Source: Streptomyces sp. CMB-StM0423
Lineage (GTDB): Bacteria; Actinomycetota; Actinomycetes; Streptomycetales; Streptomycetaceae
Direction: 5' to 3'
Assembly: GCF_002847285.1 (NCBI RefSeq)
Contig: NZ_CP025407.1
Location: forward strand, 2,730,501 to 2,794,500
DNA length: 64,000 nucleotides
Shown here piece by piece: positions 35,658 through 43,798 of the stretch. Every line of letters begins with the position of its first letter. The first letter of the stretch is position 1. The position numbers were made by a program, and so were the translations under genes. The notes beneath the pieces were generated by a model. The model was not told the origin of the DNA. It made no database searches and saw only the letters and a list, made by a program, of their open reading frames with translations.

Positions 35658-36419
35658 ATGGAGTGGTCCATCCAGGAGATCGCGCGCACCGCGGGCACCA
35701 CGAGCCGCACCCTGCGCCACTACGGCGACGTGGGGCTGCTCCGCCCCAGCCGCGTGGCGGCCAACGGCTACCGCTACTACGACGAGCACGCCCTGGTCCG
35801 GCTGCAGCGCATCCTGCTGCTCCGCGAACTCGGCCTCGGCCTCCCGGCCATCGCCGAGGTACTCGACGCCGGCGGCGGCCCGCAGGACACCGCGGCCGCG
35901 CTCGCCACGCACCTGCAACTACTGGAGCAGGAGCGGCGGCGCATCGGGCGGCAGATCGCGTCGGTGAGGACCACATTGCGGAAGCTGACGGAAGGGGAGC
36001 CGCTCATGGCGGAAGAGGTGCTCGACGGGTTCGACCACACCCGGTACGAGGAGGAGGTCACGGAGCGCTGGGGGAAGGCGGCGTACGAGCGGAGCGACCG
36101 GTGGTGGCGCGCGCTGAGCGAGGAGCAGAAGAGCGACTTCCAGCGCCGCCAGCAGGACATCGCCCGCGACTTCGCCGCGGCGCACGCCGCGGGCGAGGCG
36201 CCGGACGGCGCCCGGGCGCAGGAGATCGCGCGGCGGCAGTACGAGTGGATCAGCGCCGGCTGGCAGGGGCGGGGGCCGTCCGCGGAGGCGTTCGCGGGGG
36301 TGGGCCGGATGTACGTGGACGACCCGCGGTTCGGCGCGCATTACGACGCGCACGGGGAGGGGACGGCGATGTTCGTACGGGACGCGATGCGCGTGTACGC
36401 GGAGCGCGAGCTGGAGTAG
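35658..36419 (+). CDS. MerR/TipA-family transcription regulator
   Basis: A 253-residue regulator. N-terminal MerR winged helix 1-70 (MEWSIQEIARTAGTTSRTLRHYGDVGLLRPSRVAANGYRYYDE), a coiled-coil dimerisation helix 75-115, and a TipAS-like domain from about 120 (DGFDHTRYEEEVTERWG...), which in TipA binds thiopeptide antibiotics. It has the usual TipAL arrangement. ATG 35658. A MerR-type promoter with a dyad lies just upstream. The PIG-L gene 98 bp before it is probably not in the same unit, as the promoter starts between them. Confidence 0.86.
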   Translation: MEWSIQEIARTAGTTSRTLRHYGDVGLLRPSRVAANGYRYYDEHALVRLQRILLLRELGLGLPAIAEVLDAGGGPQDTAAALATHLQLLEQERRRIGRQIASVRTTLRKLTEGEPLMAEEVLDGFDHTRYEEEVTERWGKAAYERSDRWWRALSEEQKSDFQRRQQDIARDFAAAHAAGEAPDGARAQEIARRQYEWISAGWQGRGPSAEAFAGVGRMYVDDPRFGAHYDAHGEGTAMFVRDAMRVYAERELE

Positions 36420-36531
36420 GGGTGCCGGGCCGGAGCCGGGGCAACTCCCGTACGCCGCGGGTGCACCGCGGCCGCCGCGGGCCTGACGCCCGTACGCCGT
36501 AAGCCCGTTCCGCCCGGCCCGTACCCACGCC

Positions 36532-36564
36532 GAAGGGCCCGCCGACCCCGTCGGCGGGCCCTTC
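36532..36564. terminator. Bidirectional hairpin terminator
   Basis: GAAGGGCCCGCCGA at 36532-36545 pairs perfectly with 36551-36564 around a 5-nt loop. It lies between convergent genes (stops at 36419 and 36576). Confidence 0.75.
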
Positions 36565-36575
36565 CGTGCGCCCCC

Positions 36576-37910
36576 TCATGCCGCCAGCGCGACCGTCTCG
36601 ACCGCCGGCGTCCGCAGCACCCGCCGGGTGGTGCCCAGCGCGGTGACCATCGTCGCCACCGCGGCCACCCCCACGACCGCCAGCCAGATCCCGTACCCCG
36701 CCGAGGGCAGCACGTCGTCCGTGCGGGCCACCGTGAAGGGCACGATCCCGGCCACCGCCGCGACGGTCCCGAAGAACACCCCGGTCACCGTCAGCAGCAG
36801 CCCCTCCAGGCCGACGCCCGCCAGCACCTGGCCGGGGGTCGCCCCCGCCAGCCGCTGCTGGCCGAACTCGCGGCTGCGGTACGAGGTCGCCGCGTACAGC
36901 GTGTTGATCAGCATCACGCAGGCGAAGACCGCGATGATCCCGACGACGACGAAGTTCAGGGTCTCCAGGTTCTTGTCGTCCACCGACTGCGTCAGCCCGG
37001 CGGCCTCGATGCGGTCGTTCTCGACGGACTGCATGTACAGCGTCGCGACCGAGATGCCCACGAAGAGGACCATCGGCATCAGCACCCCGGACAACTGCGC
37101 GGCCCGCTGCCGCAGTCCGTGCACCGTCAGGTAGCCGCTGCCGCCGCCGAACGCCGTCAGGAGCCCGCCGGTGAGCCGCAGCAGCCCGCCGAGCAGCGCC
37201 GGCGAGAAGGCCGCGAAGCCGACCGACAGCAGGATCGCCCCGTACGCCGGCGGCGCCATGGCCTCGGGGCCCGCGTCGCCCATGGCGAACCCGGTCAGGC
37301 ACAGCGCCGCGCCCAGGCCCAGCGCGGCATAGCCGCCCCAGGTGCGCAGCCGGCGGCGCGGGGCGTGCTGCTCGCGCGCCTTGGTGGCCCGGCGCACCGC
37401 GAGGAACGCGGCGCCGACCGACGCCAGCAGCGTGATGTCGATGCCGGACATCAGCGCGATGGTGCCGAAGGCGTGGTCGACGTCGTCGGCGACCTGCCCG
37501 CTGTCCTGGAACATGTCGAGCAGGATCCGGCCGCCGAGCATGCCGGGCACGATCGCCAGCAGCGACCCGGCGAGGCCGACCACCGCCGCCTCGCCGACGA
37601 TCATCCTGGTGATCTGCGCGGGCGTCGCGCCGGTGGAGCGCAGCAGGTCGATCTCGGTGGTGCGCTGCCGTACGGCGACCGTGAGGGTGGACGCGACGGC
37701 GAAGAAGACCAGCAGCGAGCCGTAGCCGCCGACGACCATGGCGGCCGTGGACAGGGACTCCGAGCTGACGTCGTCGACGCCCTTGGCGCCCGCGGTGTCG
37801 AGGAGCGAGTTGAACATCATGATGATCGTCGCGCCGAGGAAGGCGGACAGGAGCGTCGCGGCGAAGCGGCCGGGCCGCTGCCGGATGGAGCGCATGGCGA
37901 GCGAGAACAT
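36576..37910 (-). CDS. FtsX-type ABC exporter permease
   Basis: A 444-residue permease of the MacB/LolCE/FtsX class. Four principal membrane segments are visible in each half-region: near residues 15-35, 50-75 (MVVGGYGSLLVFFAVASTLTVAV), 110-130, and near the C-terminus (VVVGIIAVFACVMLINTLYAA and VTGVFFGTVAAVAGIVPFTV). LRSTGATPAQITRMIVGEA and RLAGATPGQVLAGVGLEGLLL are the typical FtsX coupling loops. It is encoded 3 bp after the ATPase gene and surely works with it. Confidence 0.85.
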   Translation of the reverse strand: MFSLAMRSIRQRPGRFAATLLSAFLGATIIMMFNSLLDTAGAKGVDDVSSESLSTAAMVVGGYGSLLVFFAVASTLTVAVRQRTTEIDLLRSTGATPAQITRMIVGEAAVVGLAGSLLAIVPGMLGGRILLDMFQDSGQVADDVDHAFGTIALMSGIDITLLASVGAAFLAVRRATKAREQHAPRRRLRTWGGYAALGLGAALCLTGFAMGDAGPEAMAPPAYGAILLSVGFAAFSPALLGGLLRLTGGLLTAFGGGSGYLTVHGLRQRAAQLSGVLMPMVLFVGISVATLYMQSVENDRIEAAGLTQSVDDKNLETLNFVVVGIIAVFACVMLINTLYAATSYRSREFGQQRLAGATPGQVLAGVGLEGLLLTVTGVFFGTVAAVAGIVPFTVARTDDVLPSAGYGIWLAVVGVAAVATMVTALGTTRRVLRTPAVETVALAA

Positions 37911-37913
37911 CGG

Positions 37914-38759
37914 TCAGACCCCCATCGGCGCGGAGTTGCGCGGGTCGTGCTGGGCACCGGCTTCGTACATGTCGCCGAGGCGGGTCATCCGCTCCGCGAC
38001 GGCGTCGGCGGTCGGGGCGTTCATCTGGCCCACCAGCCGGCCGTCGGCGAGGAAGAGGACGGAGTCCGCGTACGAGGCGGCCACCGGGTCGTGCGTCACC
38101 ATCACCACGGTGCGGCGGTCGACGCGCACGGTCTCCTGGAGCAGGCCCAGTACGTCGCGGGCGCTGCGGGTGTCGAGGGCGCCGGTCGGCTCGTCGGCGA
38201 AGACCACGCTCGGCGCGGCGACGAGTGCGCGGGCGATGGCGACGCGCTGCCGCTGGCCGCCGGAGAGCTGGTCGGGCCGGTGCCGCATCCGGTCGGCGAG
38301 GCCGACGCGGGCCAGCACCTCGCGGACCCGGGCGCGGTCGACGCGGCGGCCGGCGAGCTTGAGCGGCAGCACGACGTTCTGCGCGACGTTCAGGGTGGGC
38401 AGCAGGTTGTACTGCTGGAAGACGAACCCGATCCGCTCGCGGCGGAACTTCGTCAGCTCCGTCTCGCTGCCCCCGGTCATCTCCGCGCCGTCGACCATCA
38501 CCACGCCGCTGTCGGGCCGGTCCAGGCCCGCGGCGCACTGCAGCAGCGTCGACTTCCCGGATCCGGAGGGCCCCATCACGGCGGTGAAGGACCCGGCCGG
38601 CAGGCTCAGCGTCACCCCGTCGAGCGCGGTGACGGCGGCCTCCTCGGCGCCCCCGGTCCCGTAGACCTTGGTCACCTTGACCAGCCGCAGCGCCTCGTGC
38701 GGCGCGCCGCCGGCGACGTGCTCCCCGGCGGTGCCGCGGCGCTCCTTGCGTCCGAACAT
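37914..38759 (-). CDS. LolD/MacB-type ABC transporter ATP-binding protein
   Basis: A 281-residue ATPase. Walker A is GPSGSGKST, Q-loop FVFQQYNLLP, signature LSGGQRQR, Walker B VVFADEPTGALD and H-loop VMVTHDP. These are the standard LolD-class features. ATG 38759 with GAGGGG upstream; the frame is open to 38786. It is divergent from the NmrA-like gene, and the intergenic region holds two direct repeats (38850-38882). The exported substrate is unknown; no lipoprotein-sorting or antibiotic-resistance gene is adjacent. Confidence 0.88.
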   Translation of the reverse strand: MFGRKERRGTAGEHVAGGAPHEALRLVKVTKVYGTGGAEEAAVTALDGVTLSLPAGSFTAVMGPSGSGKSTLLQCAAGLDRPDSGVVMVDGAEMTGGSETELTKFRRERIGFVFQQYNLLPTLNVAQNVVLPLKLAGRRVDRARVREVLARVGLADRMRHRPDQLSGGQRQRVAIARALVAAPSVVFADEPTGALDTRSARDVLGLLQETVRVDRRTVVMVTHDPVAASYADSVLFLADGRLVGQMNAPTADAVAERMTRLGDMYEAGAQHDPRNSAPMGV

Positions 38760-38849
38760 CGTCTTCACCCCTCGTTGGTGCGGCACTCCCTGTGCCTGAC
38801 TACGAAGCTACGGACGGTGACGGGCGCGGGCACTGGGCGCACGACCCCA

Positions 38850-38882
38850 ATGGGGGGTGGTGTTACGTGCACCATGGGGGGT
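38850..38882. repeat. Two direct repeats of ATGGGGGGT between divergent genes
   Basis: ATGGGGGGT occurs at 38850-38858 and 38874-38882, 24 bp apart (start to start), in the 187-bp region between the ABC ATPase (minus) and NmrA-like gene (plus). The first copy is preceded by CCCCA, making a local dyad. Spacing near two helical turns suits a regulator dimer pair. Confidence 0.45.
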
Positions 38883-38946
38883 CGCCTTGACCTGAAGTGC
38901 GGTTGAAGTTGGAGGCTTGCGGAGCCACCGACGAGAGGGAGCGACC

Positions 38947-39798
38947 ATGATCCTGGTGACCGGAGCCACGGGACGAGTAGGAGGTCAGGCCGTTGCGCAG
39001 GCGAACTGGGCGGGCCTGCCGGTACGCGCCCTGGTGCGTGACCCGGCCCGCGCGGACTTCCCGGCGGGGGTGGAGGTCGTACGCGGGGACCTCGCGGACC
39101 CGGCGACGCTGGGCCCGGCCTTCGCGGGCGTCTCGGCGGTCTTCCTCGTCTGGCCGCTGCCCACCGCCGACACCGCCCCGGCCGTCCTGGAGGCGGCGGT
39201 GGCCGGGGGCGTACGGCGTATCGCCTACGTCTCCGCCTGGGGCGCGGCCGACGACCCCGAGGAGGAGCCCGACGGCATCCTCGGCTTCCACACCGCCATC
39301 GAGCGCCTGCTGCGCGCCTCGCCCCTGGAGTGGACCCTGCTCCGCCCCGGCGGCTTCGCCGCCAACACCCTGCACTGGGCGGACCAGATCCGCGCGGGCG
39401 ACGTGGTGCACGCCCCGTACGGCGAGGCGGGCCGCTCGCTCATCCACGAGGCCGACATCGCCGCGGTCGGCCTCCGCGCCCTGACGCACGAGGGCCACGC
39501 CGGGGCGACGTACCACCTGACGGGCCCCGAAGTCCTCACGCAGGCCGAGCAGGTCCGCACGATCGGCGAGGCCCTGGGCCGCGACATCCGCTTCGAGGAG
39601 TCCCCGCCGGAGGTGGCCCGCAAGGCGTACGTGGCGGCGGGCCTGCCCCCGTCGTTCGCGGACGGAATCCTGGAGGCCCACGCCGAGCTGGTGAAGCACC
39701 CGGAGCCGGTGACGCACACGGTGGCGGAGGTGACGGGCCACAAGGCCCGCACGTTCGCGGAGTGGGCGAGGGACCACGCGGCGGACTTCGGCGGCTGA
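38947..39798 (+). CDS. NmrA-like NAD(P)-binding protein
   Basis: A 283-residue extended-SDR/NmrA-family protein. The Rossmann motif is VTGATGRVGGQ at residues 4-14. No Tyr-x3-Lys catalytic pair is evident; the equivalent region is IAYVSAWGAADD. Such proteins include quinone reductases and redox sensors. Start ATG 38947. It is divergent from the ABC exporter genes. A regulatory or reductase function cannot be decided. Confidence 0.78.
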   Translation: MILVTGATGRVGGQAVAQANWAGLPVRALVRDPARADFPAGVEVVRGDLADPATLGPAFAGVSAVFLVWPLPTADTAPAVLEAAVAGGVRRIAYVSAWGAADDPEEEPDGILGFHTAIERLLRASPLEWTLLRPGGFAANTLHWADQIRAGDVVHAPYGEAGRSLIHEADIAAVGLRALTHEGHAGATYHLTGPEVLTQAEQVRTIGEALGRDIRFEESPPEVARKAYVAAGLPPSFADGILEAHAELVKHPEPVTHTVAEVTGHKARTFAEWARDHAADFGG

Positions 39799-39803
39799 GG
39801 CCG

Positions 39804-39914
39804 TCAGCGCGCGGCGTCGACGGTGTCGACGTGCGGACCGCCCGACCGGCGTGCGGCGTCGAGGAGTTCGCGAAGTTCACGACCCGGGACGAGCCGCCCG
39901 CCCGACCGGCCCAC
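39804..39914 (-). CDS. Possible small ORF downstream of the Tat-exported protein
   Basis: A 36-codon frame from GTG 39914 to TGA 39804, VGRSGGRLVPGRELRELLDAARRSGGP..., with nearly all third positions G or C. The frame is open further upstream and overlaps the end of the gene at 39944 in another reading frame. It could be a real small protein, or the 3' extension of that gene if a frameshift exists near its end. No clear ribosome site. Confidence 0.3.
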   Translation of the reverse strand: MGRSGGRLVPGRELRELLDAARRSGGPHVDTVDAAR

Positions 39915-39943
39915 GACGGTCCACGGGCCGTCGGCGGGCGGGG

Positions 39944-41170
39944 TCAGTGGACCGTCCAGCGGTAGGCGCGGGTTACCGTGCCGCCCTCGGGGTCGGGGAA
40001 CTGGGCGGTGCCGAGGGCTTCGCCGGTGGTCGTGAGCCAGCTTGCCTCGCTTTCCACCGCGCCCGGGGGGAGGCCCAGGTCGACGATGCGGCCGTGGCGC
40101 CAGTAGACCGCGCGCTGGCCCTCCTCCGTGAAGCAGTGGCCGGCCGCGTCGCCGCGGTCGTTGAGAGCCGTGGCCGTGGTGCCGTAGAGGGCTGCCGGGA
40201 GGGTGGGGAGGGGCTTGAGGCCGCGGCGGGGGGACCAGAGGAACGGGCCGTCGGTGGCCGTGCTGCGGCCGATGACCTCGCCGCGGGTGTTGAGGAAGCG
40301 GCCGTCGAGGGGGACGCTGCTGGCGCCGCCGTCGAAGCGGGTGAAGTCCGTCAGCCGCTCGCCGTCCCAGACGAACGCCCGCCACTCCCCCGTGTCGCCC
40401 TCCGCGGAACCGGCCACCACGCCGCGGGCGTTGACGCCCGCGCCGAAGACCGGGCGGTACGCACCGGTGAGCCGGGTGAGTTCGGTGACCCTGCCCGCGT
40501 GCCAGAGGAACGGATCCCGCGACCAGGCCATGAAGCGCACCTGTCCCGCGATGACGTGACCGCCCGCGCCGAGCGCGTCGGGGGCGGCGTTGACCGCCTC
40601 CGGGTCCGGGGGCGTGATGCGTACCGGAGCGGCGGCGGTGGCGGGGCGCAGGACGTACAGGCCGCCGCGCGGCGGGAGTTCGGGGTCGGCCTGGAACTCC
40701 GTCTGGGTCTGCACGAGCACCCGGCCGCGGTCGTCGATGTGCGTGCCCCACGCGCGGTAGTCGTCGCCCGCCAGCACCCGCCGCGGCGTGCCCCCGCGGC
40801 CCCAGACGACCGCCTGGGTGCGGTTCTCGTCCGGCAGGAAGTGGTAACCGACCAGCGCGCCGTGCCCGTTGACCCCCTGGAGGGTGTACGAACCGGAGGC
40901 GTGCAGCGCGCGCGGCCGCCGTACCCGCAAGCCGTGCCACGCCGCCTGCACCTCCTCGCCGTCCGGGCCCAGCGCGCGGCCCACGGCCCGGCCGGAGGGG
41001 TGGACGTACGACAGGAGCGTCATCGGCAGCGAGCCGCCGGGGTTGGCCAGCGGGCGGGCCACGACGCGGCGGCCCCGTGCGGCCGCCTGCTGCGGGATCA
41101 CGGCGGCGATGCCGCCCGCGGCCGCGCCCGCGAGCAGCGCTCGCCTGCCTATGTGCCGGTTCTCGGGCAC
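39944..41170 (-). CDS. Tat-exported protein with HAF-like repeats
   Basis: A 408-residue protein. A twin-arginine signal (RRALLAGAAAGGIAAV) opens it and is followed by QQAAARG. The rest is built of repeated units of the kind aFxWxxGxxxxL..N.rGvv.G (for example AFVWDGERLTDF, PFLWSPRRGLKPLP, AVYWRHGRIVDLGLPPG), similar to HAF repeats of extracellular proteins. It contains no catalytic motif that I recognise. ATG 41170. It is encoded alone. Confidence 0.7.
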   Translation of the reverse strand: MPENRHIGRRALLAGAAAGGIAAVIPQQAAARGRRVVARPLANPGGSLPMTLLSYVHPSGRAVGRALGPDGEEVQAAWHGLRVRRPRALHASGSYTLQGVNGHGALVGYHFLPDENRTQAVVWGRGGTPRRVLAGDDYRAWGTHIDDRGRVLVQTQTEFQADPELPPRGGLYVLRPATAAAPVRITPPDPEAVNAAPDALGAGGHVIAGQVRFMAWSRDPFLWHAGRVTELTRLTGAYRPVFGAGVNARGVVAGSAEGDTGEWRAFVWDGERLTDFTRFDGGASSVPLDGRFLNTRGEVIGRSTATDGPFLWSPRRGLKPLPTLPAALYGTTATALNDRGDAAGHCFTEEGQRAVYWRHGRIVDLGLPPGAVESEASWLTTTGEALGTAQFPDPEGGTVTRAYRWTVH

Positions 41171-41250
41171 GTCTCTCCTCGGAGTCGGGTGTCCGTGGGG
41201 GGAGACGCGACCGCCACTGTCGCACGGCGCGCGGCGCGTGCGCTACGCCC

Positions 41251-41709
41251 TCAGGGGTTCGTCCACGCGTCGGGGTCCTCCGCCAGCTCGTGCACGTACC
41301 CCGGCAGCCGTGCCGACGCCACGTCCGCGAGCGTGACCTCCCCCAGGATCTTGCGCACGTTCACGCGCAGCGCGATCCACAGCGGCAGCAGCGACTCCGC
41401 GGGCCCCACGTACGACAGCTCCGGCGGCCGGGCGCCGCGCACGGAGACCAGCGGGCCCTCCACGACTCGTATGACGTCGGCGATGGTGATCTCGTCGGCG
41501 GGCGCGGCGAGGCGGTAGCCGCCGCGGCCGCCGCGCTGGCTGACGACCAGCCGGCCGCGGCGCATGTCGCCGAGGATGCTCTCCAGGAACTTGTGCGGAA
41601 TGCCCTGCGCGTCCGCGATGGCCTCCGCCTTGACCGGGGCGTCCTCCGTCGCCGCCGCCAGCTCCAGTGCCGCGCGCACCGCGTAGTCTGCTCGTGCCGA
41701 GATCCGCAT
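41251..41709 (-). CDS. Rrf2-family transcription regulator without cysteines
   Basis: A 152-residue regulator, MRISARADYAVRAALELA..., with the Rrf2 winged helix (IPHKFLESILGDMRRGRLVVSQRGGRGGYRLA) over residues 1-80. Unlike IscR, NsrR and RsrR it contains no cysteine, so an Fe-S cluster held by Cys is not possible. The chosen start is ATG 41709; ATG 41718 is also in frame. No ribosome site precedes either. It lies next to a sensor kinase gene on the same strand, whose stop is 59 bp upstream. Effector unknown. Confidence 0.82.
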   Translation of the reverse strand: MRISARADYAVRAALELAAATEDAPVKAEAIADAQGIPHKFLESILGDMRRGRLVVSQRGGRGGYRLAAPADEITIADVIRVVEGPLVSVRGARPPELSYVGPAESLLPLWIALRVNVRKILGEVTLADVASARLPGYVHELAEDPDAWTNP

Positions 41710-41776
41710 GCCGGTCATTATGTCTGCATGGCGCCCCCGGCTCTGCCAGGGGCATGCGCGTCACCCCGCCGGTGCG

Positions 41777-43588
41777 TCAGGTGTGCGTGCCGGGCGGCCG
41801 GTCCTGGAGCGGGATCAGGGCGCGGACGCGGTAGCCGCCGCGGGGGCGCGGGGCGGCGTGGAGCGTACCGCCGTAGACCGCGAGGCGTTCGCGCAGCCCG
41901 ATGAGCCCGCGGCCGCTGCCCGCCGCGGCGCGGGCGGCGGGCGGGCCGCCGGTGTCGGTCACCTCGACGCGCAACTCGCCGGGGGCGTGCGCCACACAGA
42001 CGGCGACCGAGGCGCCGGCGGCGTGTTTGACGGCGTTCGTCAGCGCCTCCTGCACGACGCGGTACGCGGCGAGGTCGACGCCCGCGGGCAGCGGGGCCTC
42101 GGGGGTGCCGGTCACGGAGAGTTCGACGGGGACGCCGGTGTCGCGTACGCGCCCGGCGAGGGCGGCGAGTTGGCCGAGTCCTGGCTGGGGGGCGAGGTCG
42201 ACGGCGAGTGCGGGATTGCCCGCGACGGGCGCCGGATCGGGGACGCCGTCCGCGTCGCGGGCGGTGCTGCCGTACGCCGCCGCATCGGAAGCGGTCGCCG
42301 GGCCGGCCGCCGGGTCCGCCGCCGCCATCGTCAGCAGCCCCATCACGTGCCGCAGCTCCGCCATCGCCGCCCGCCCGCCGGCCTCCACCGCGCGCATCGC
42401 CTCCCGCGCCTGCTCCGGCGACGTGTCCAGCACCTTGCGCGCCGCCCCCGCCTGGATCGTCATCATGCTGACGTTGTGCGTGACGACATCGTGCAGTTCG
42501 CGTGCGATCCGCGACCGCTCCTGGTCCACCGCCAGCCGCGTCGCCGCCGCCTGCTGCTCCTGGAGGGCGCGTACGCGCTGCTGCCACGTGTGGATCGCGT
42601 TGGCGGCCAGCCCGATCGGCAGCAGCACCAGCAGCGGCAGGAACCCGCGCCCCACCTCCGGCACCACCCCCGCCACCGCGAACAGCGGCACCCCGGCGAC
42701 GAGGCTCACCAGCGCGCTCCTGCGGTACGGGCTGTACATCACCGCGCTGTACGCCGCGACCACCCCGGCGGCGAAGGCGAACGCCGTCGCGCCGCGGGCG
42801 ACTTCGCCCAGGTGGAACGCGACGGCCGCGCCGAGCACCGCCCAGAGCGCGGCAAGCGGGTAGCGGCGCCGTACGACCAGCGGGACGGCGGTCAGCGCGC
42901 CGAGCACCAACTCCCAGCCCTGGACGGGCGGGAGCACGTGCTCGATGACGGGTGGCGGCAGGTACTCCTCCTCGCGAGGCGGCTCTTCCGGCCCCTGCGG
43001 GCCAGGCTCAGGCACTCCCCGCGAACCGGGCTCCGGAATGAGCGACGAGCCGGGCTCCGGCACCTGCGGGGAACCGGGCTCAGGAAACAGCGGCGAACCG
43101 GGCTCCGGCACCCCCGGCAGGCCGGGCAGCGGGGGTCGCGGGGCGACCTGCTGCGGGCCGTCGCCGCGCGGCTCGTAGAAGGAGCGGTCGAGGTCGGCGA
43201 CGACGGTGCCGACGGACAGCACGAGGGCGAGAGCGACGTCCGCGGTCCAGACCCACCGGGACGGCCGCGGCGGCGCGACCCCGCCTGCGGCGGGCCGGCG
43301 GGATCCGCCGCCGGCCGCGCGGCTCGCGGCGCGGCGCAGCGTCCGGGCCACCGCGCGCCGGGGCCCGGGGGCCGTCCCGCGGCCCGCCGGGTCGCCCGGG
43401 TCCGTTACCGGGCCGCTGACCGGCCGTCGTTCACCCGCCCCGCCGCTCGCCGGCCGTCCCACGCCGCCGTTCTCGTACGCCGGCGCCTCCCGGCCCGTGC
43501 CCCGGCGCACGAACCACCCGCGCGCCCGCCCCACCGCACGTCCGGCCCCGCGCCCGTACCGGCCGATGGCCCCGCCCGCCCACGTCAC
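41777..43588 (-). CDS. NarL-type sensor histidine kinase with a Pro/Glu repeat loop
   Basis: A 603-residue kinase. A Pro/Arg-rich head (1-115) precedes one membrane segment (VWTADVALALVLSVGTVVA). An external or loop stretch contains five PEPGSxxx repeats. Then come five or six more membrane segments (for example WELVLGALTAVPLVV, ALVSLVAGVPLFAVAGVV). The HisKA_3 box is ERSRIARELHDVVTHNVSMM and the HATPase_c domain follows (VVQEALTNAVKHA, SGRGLIGLRERLAVYGG). No NarL response regulator is adjacent, unusual for this family. It is divergent from an ABC exporter at 43799. GTG 43588 is the probable start; the upstream frame is open. Confidence 0.8.
   Translation of the reverse strand: MTWAGGAIGRYGRGAGRAVGRARGWFVRRGTGREAPAYENGGVGRPASGGAGERRPVSGPVTDPGDPAGRGTAPGPRRAVARTLRRAASRAAGGGSRRPAAGGVAPPRPSRWVWTADVALALVLSVGTVVADLDRSFYEPRGDGPQQVAPRPPLPGLPGVPEPGSPLFPEPGSPQVPEPGSSLIPEPGSRGVPEPGPQGPEEPPREEEYLPPPVIEHVLPPVQGWELVLGALTAVPLVVRRRYPLAALWAVLGAAVAFHLGEVARGATAFAFAAGVVAAYSAVMYSPYRRSALVSLVAGVPLFAVAGVVPEVGRGFLPLLVLLPIGLAANAIHTWQQRVRALQEQQAAATRLAVDQERSRIARELHDVVTHNVSMMTIQAGAARKVLDTSPEQAREAMRAVEAGGRAAMAELRHVMGLLTMAAADPAAGPATASDAAAYGSTARDADGVPDPAPVAGNPALAVDLAPQPGLGQLAALAGRVRDTGVPVELSVTGTPEAPLPAGVDLAAYRVVQEALTNAVKHAAGASVAVCVAHAPGELRVEVTDTGGPPAARAAAGSGRGLIGLRERLAVYGGTLHAAPRPRGGYRVRALIPLQDRPPGTHT
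42999..43118. repeat. Five 24-bp tandem repeats inside the kinase gene
   Basis: Four clear 24-bp units start at 43023, 43047, 43071 and 43095 (core GAACCGGGCTCCGG) and a degenerate fifth covers 42999-43022. They encode 8-residue PEPGSxxx units in a loop after the first membrane segment. Keeping the reading frame suggests length variation is tolerated. Confidence 0.8.
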
Positions 43589-43798
43589 CGCCTCAGTGTG
43601 CCAACCCGCCCGCCGCCGCCGGATCCACCGCGGGGCCCACCCCGCCTCCACCCCGCGCCTACCTCGCGCGGATGACGCCGTCCGCCGTCGGCCGGATGCG
43701 GTACGGACCTTCCGCACCGCGGCCGACGTGCCCGCGCCCCCGCCGCACTTAGCGTCTGCTGCCGCACGCCGACCGCCGAGCCGGGGAGGACCCGCGCC

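Noticed and set aside
41706-41730. Repeated GCATG around the Rrf2 start as an operator
   Set aside because: CATG is itself palindromic and the two copies do not form a convincing longer dyad.
42999-43118. Regularly spaced repeats resembling a CRISPR array
   Set aside because: The 24-bp units are contiguous, without spacers, and encode in-frame PEPGS repeats.
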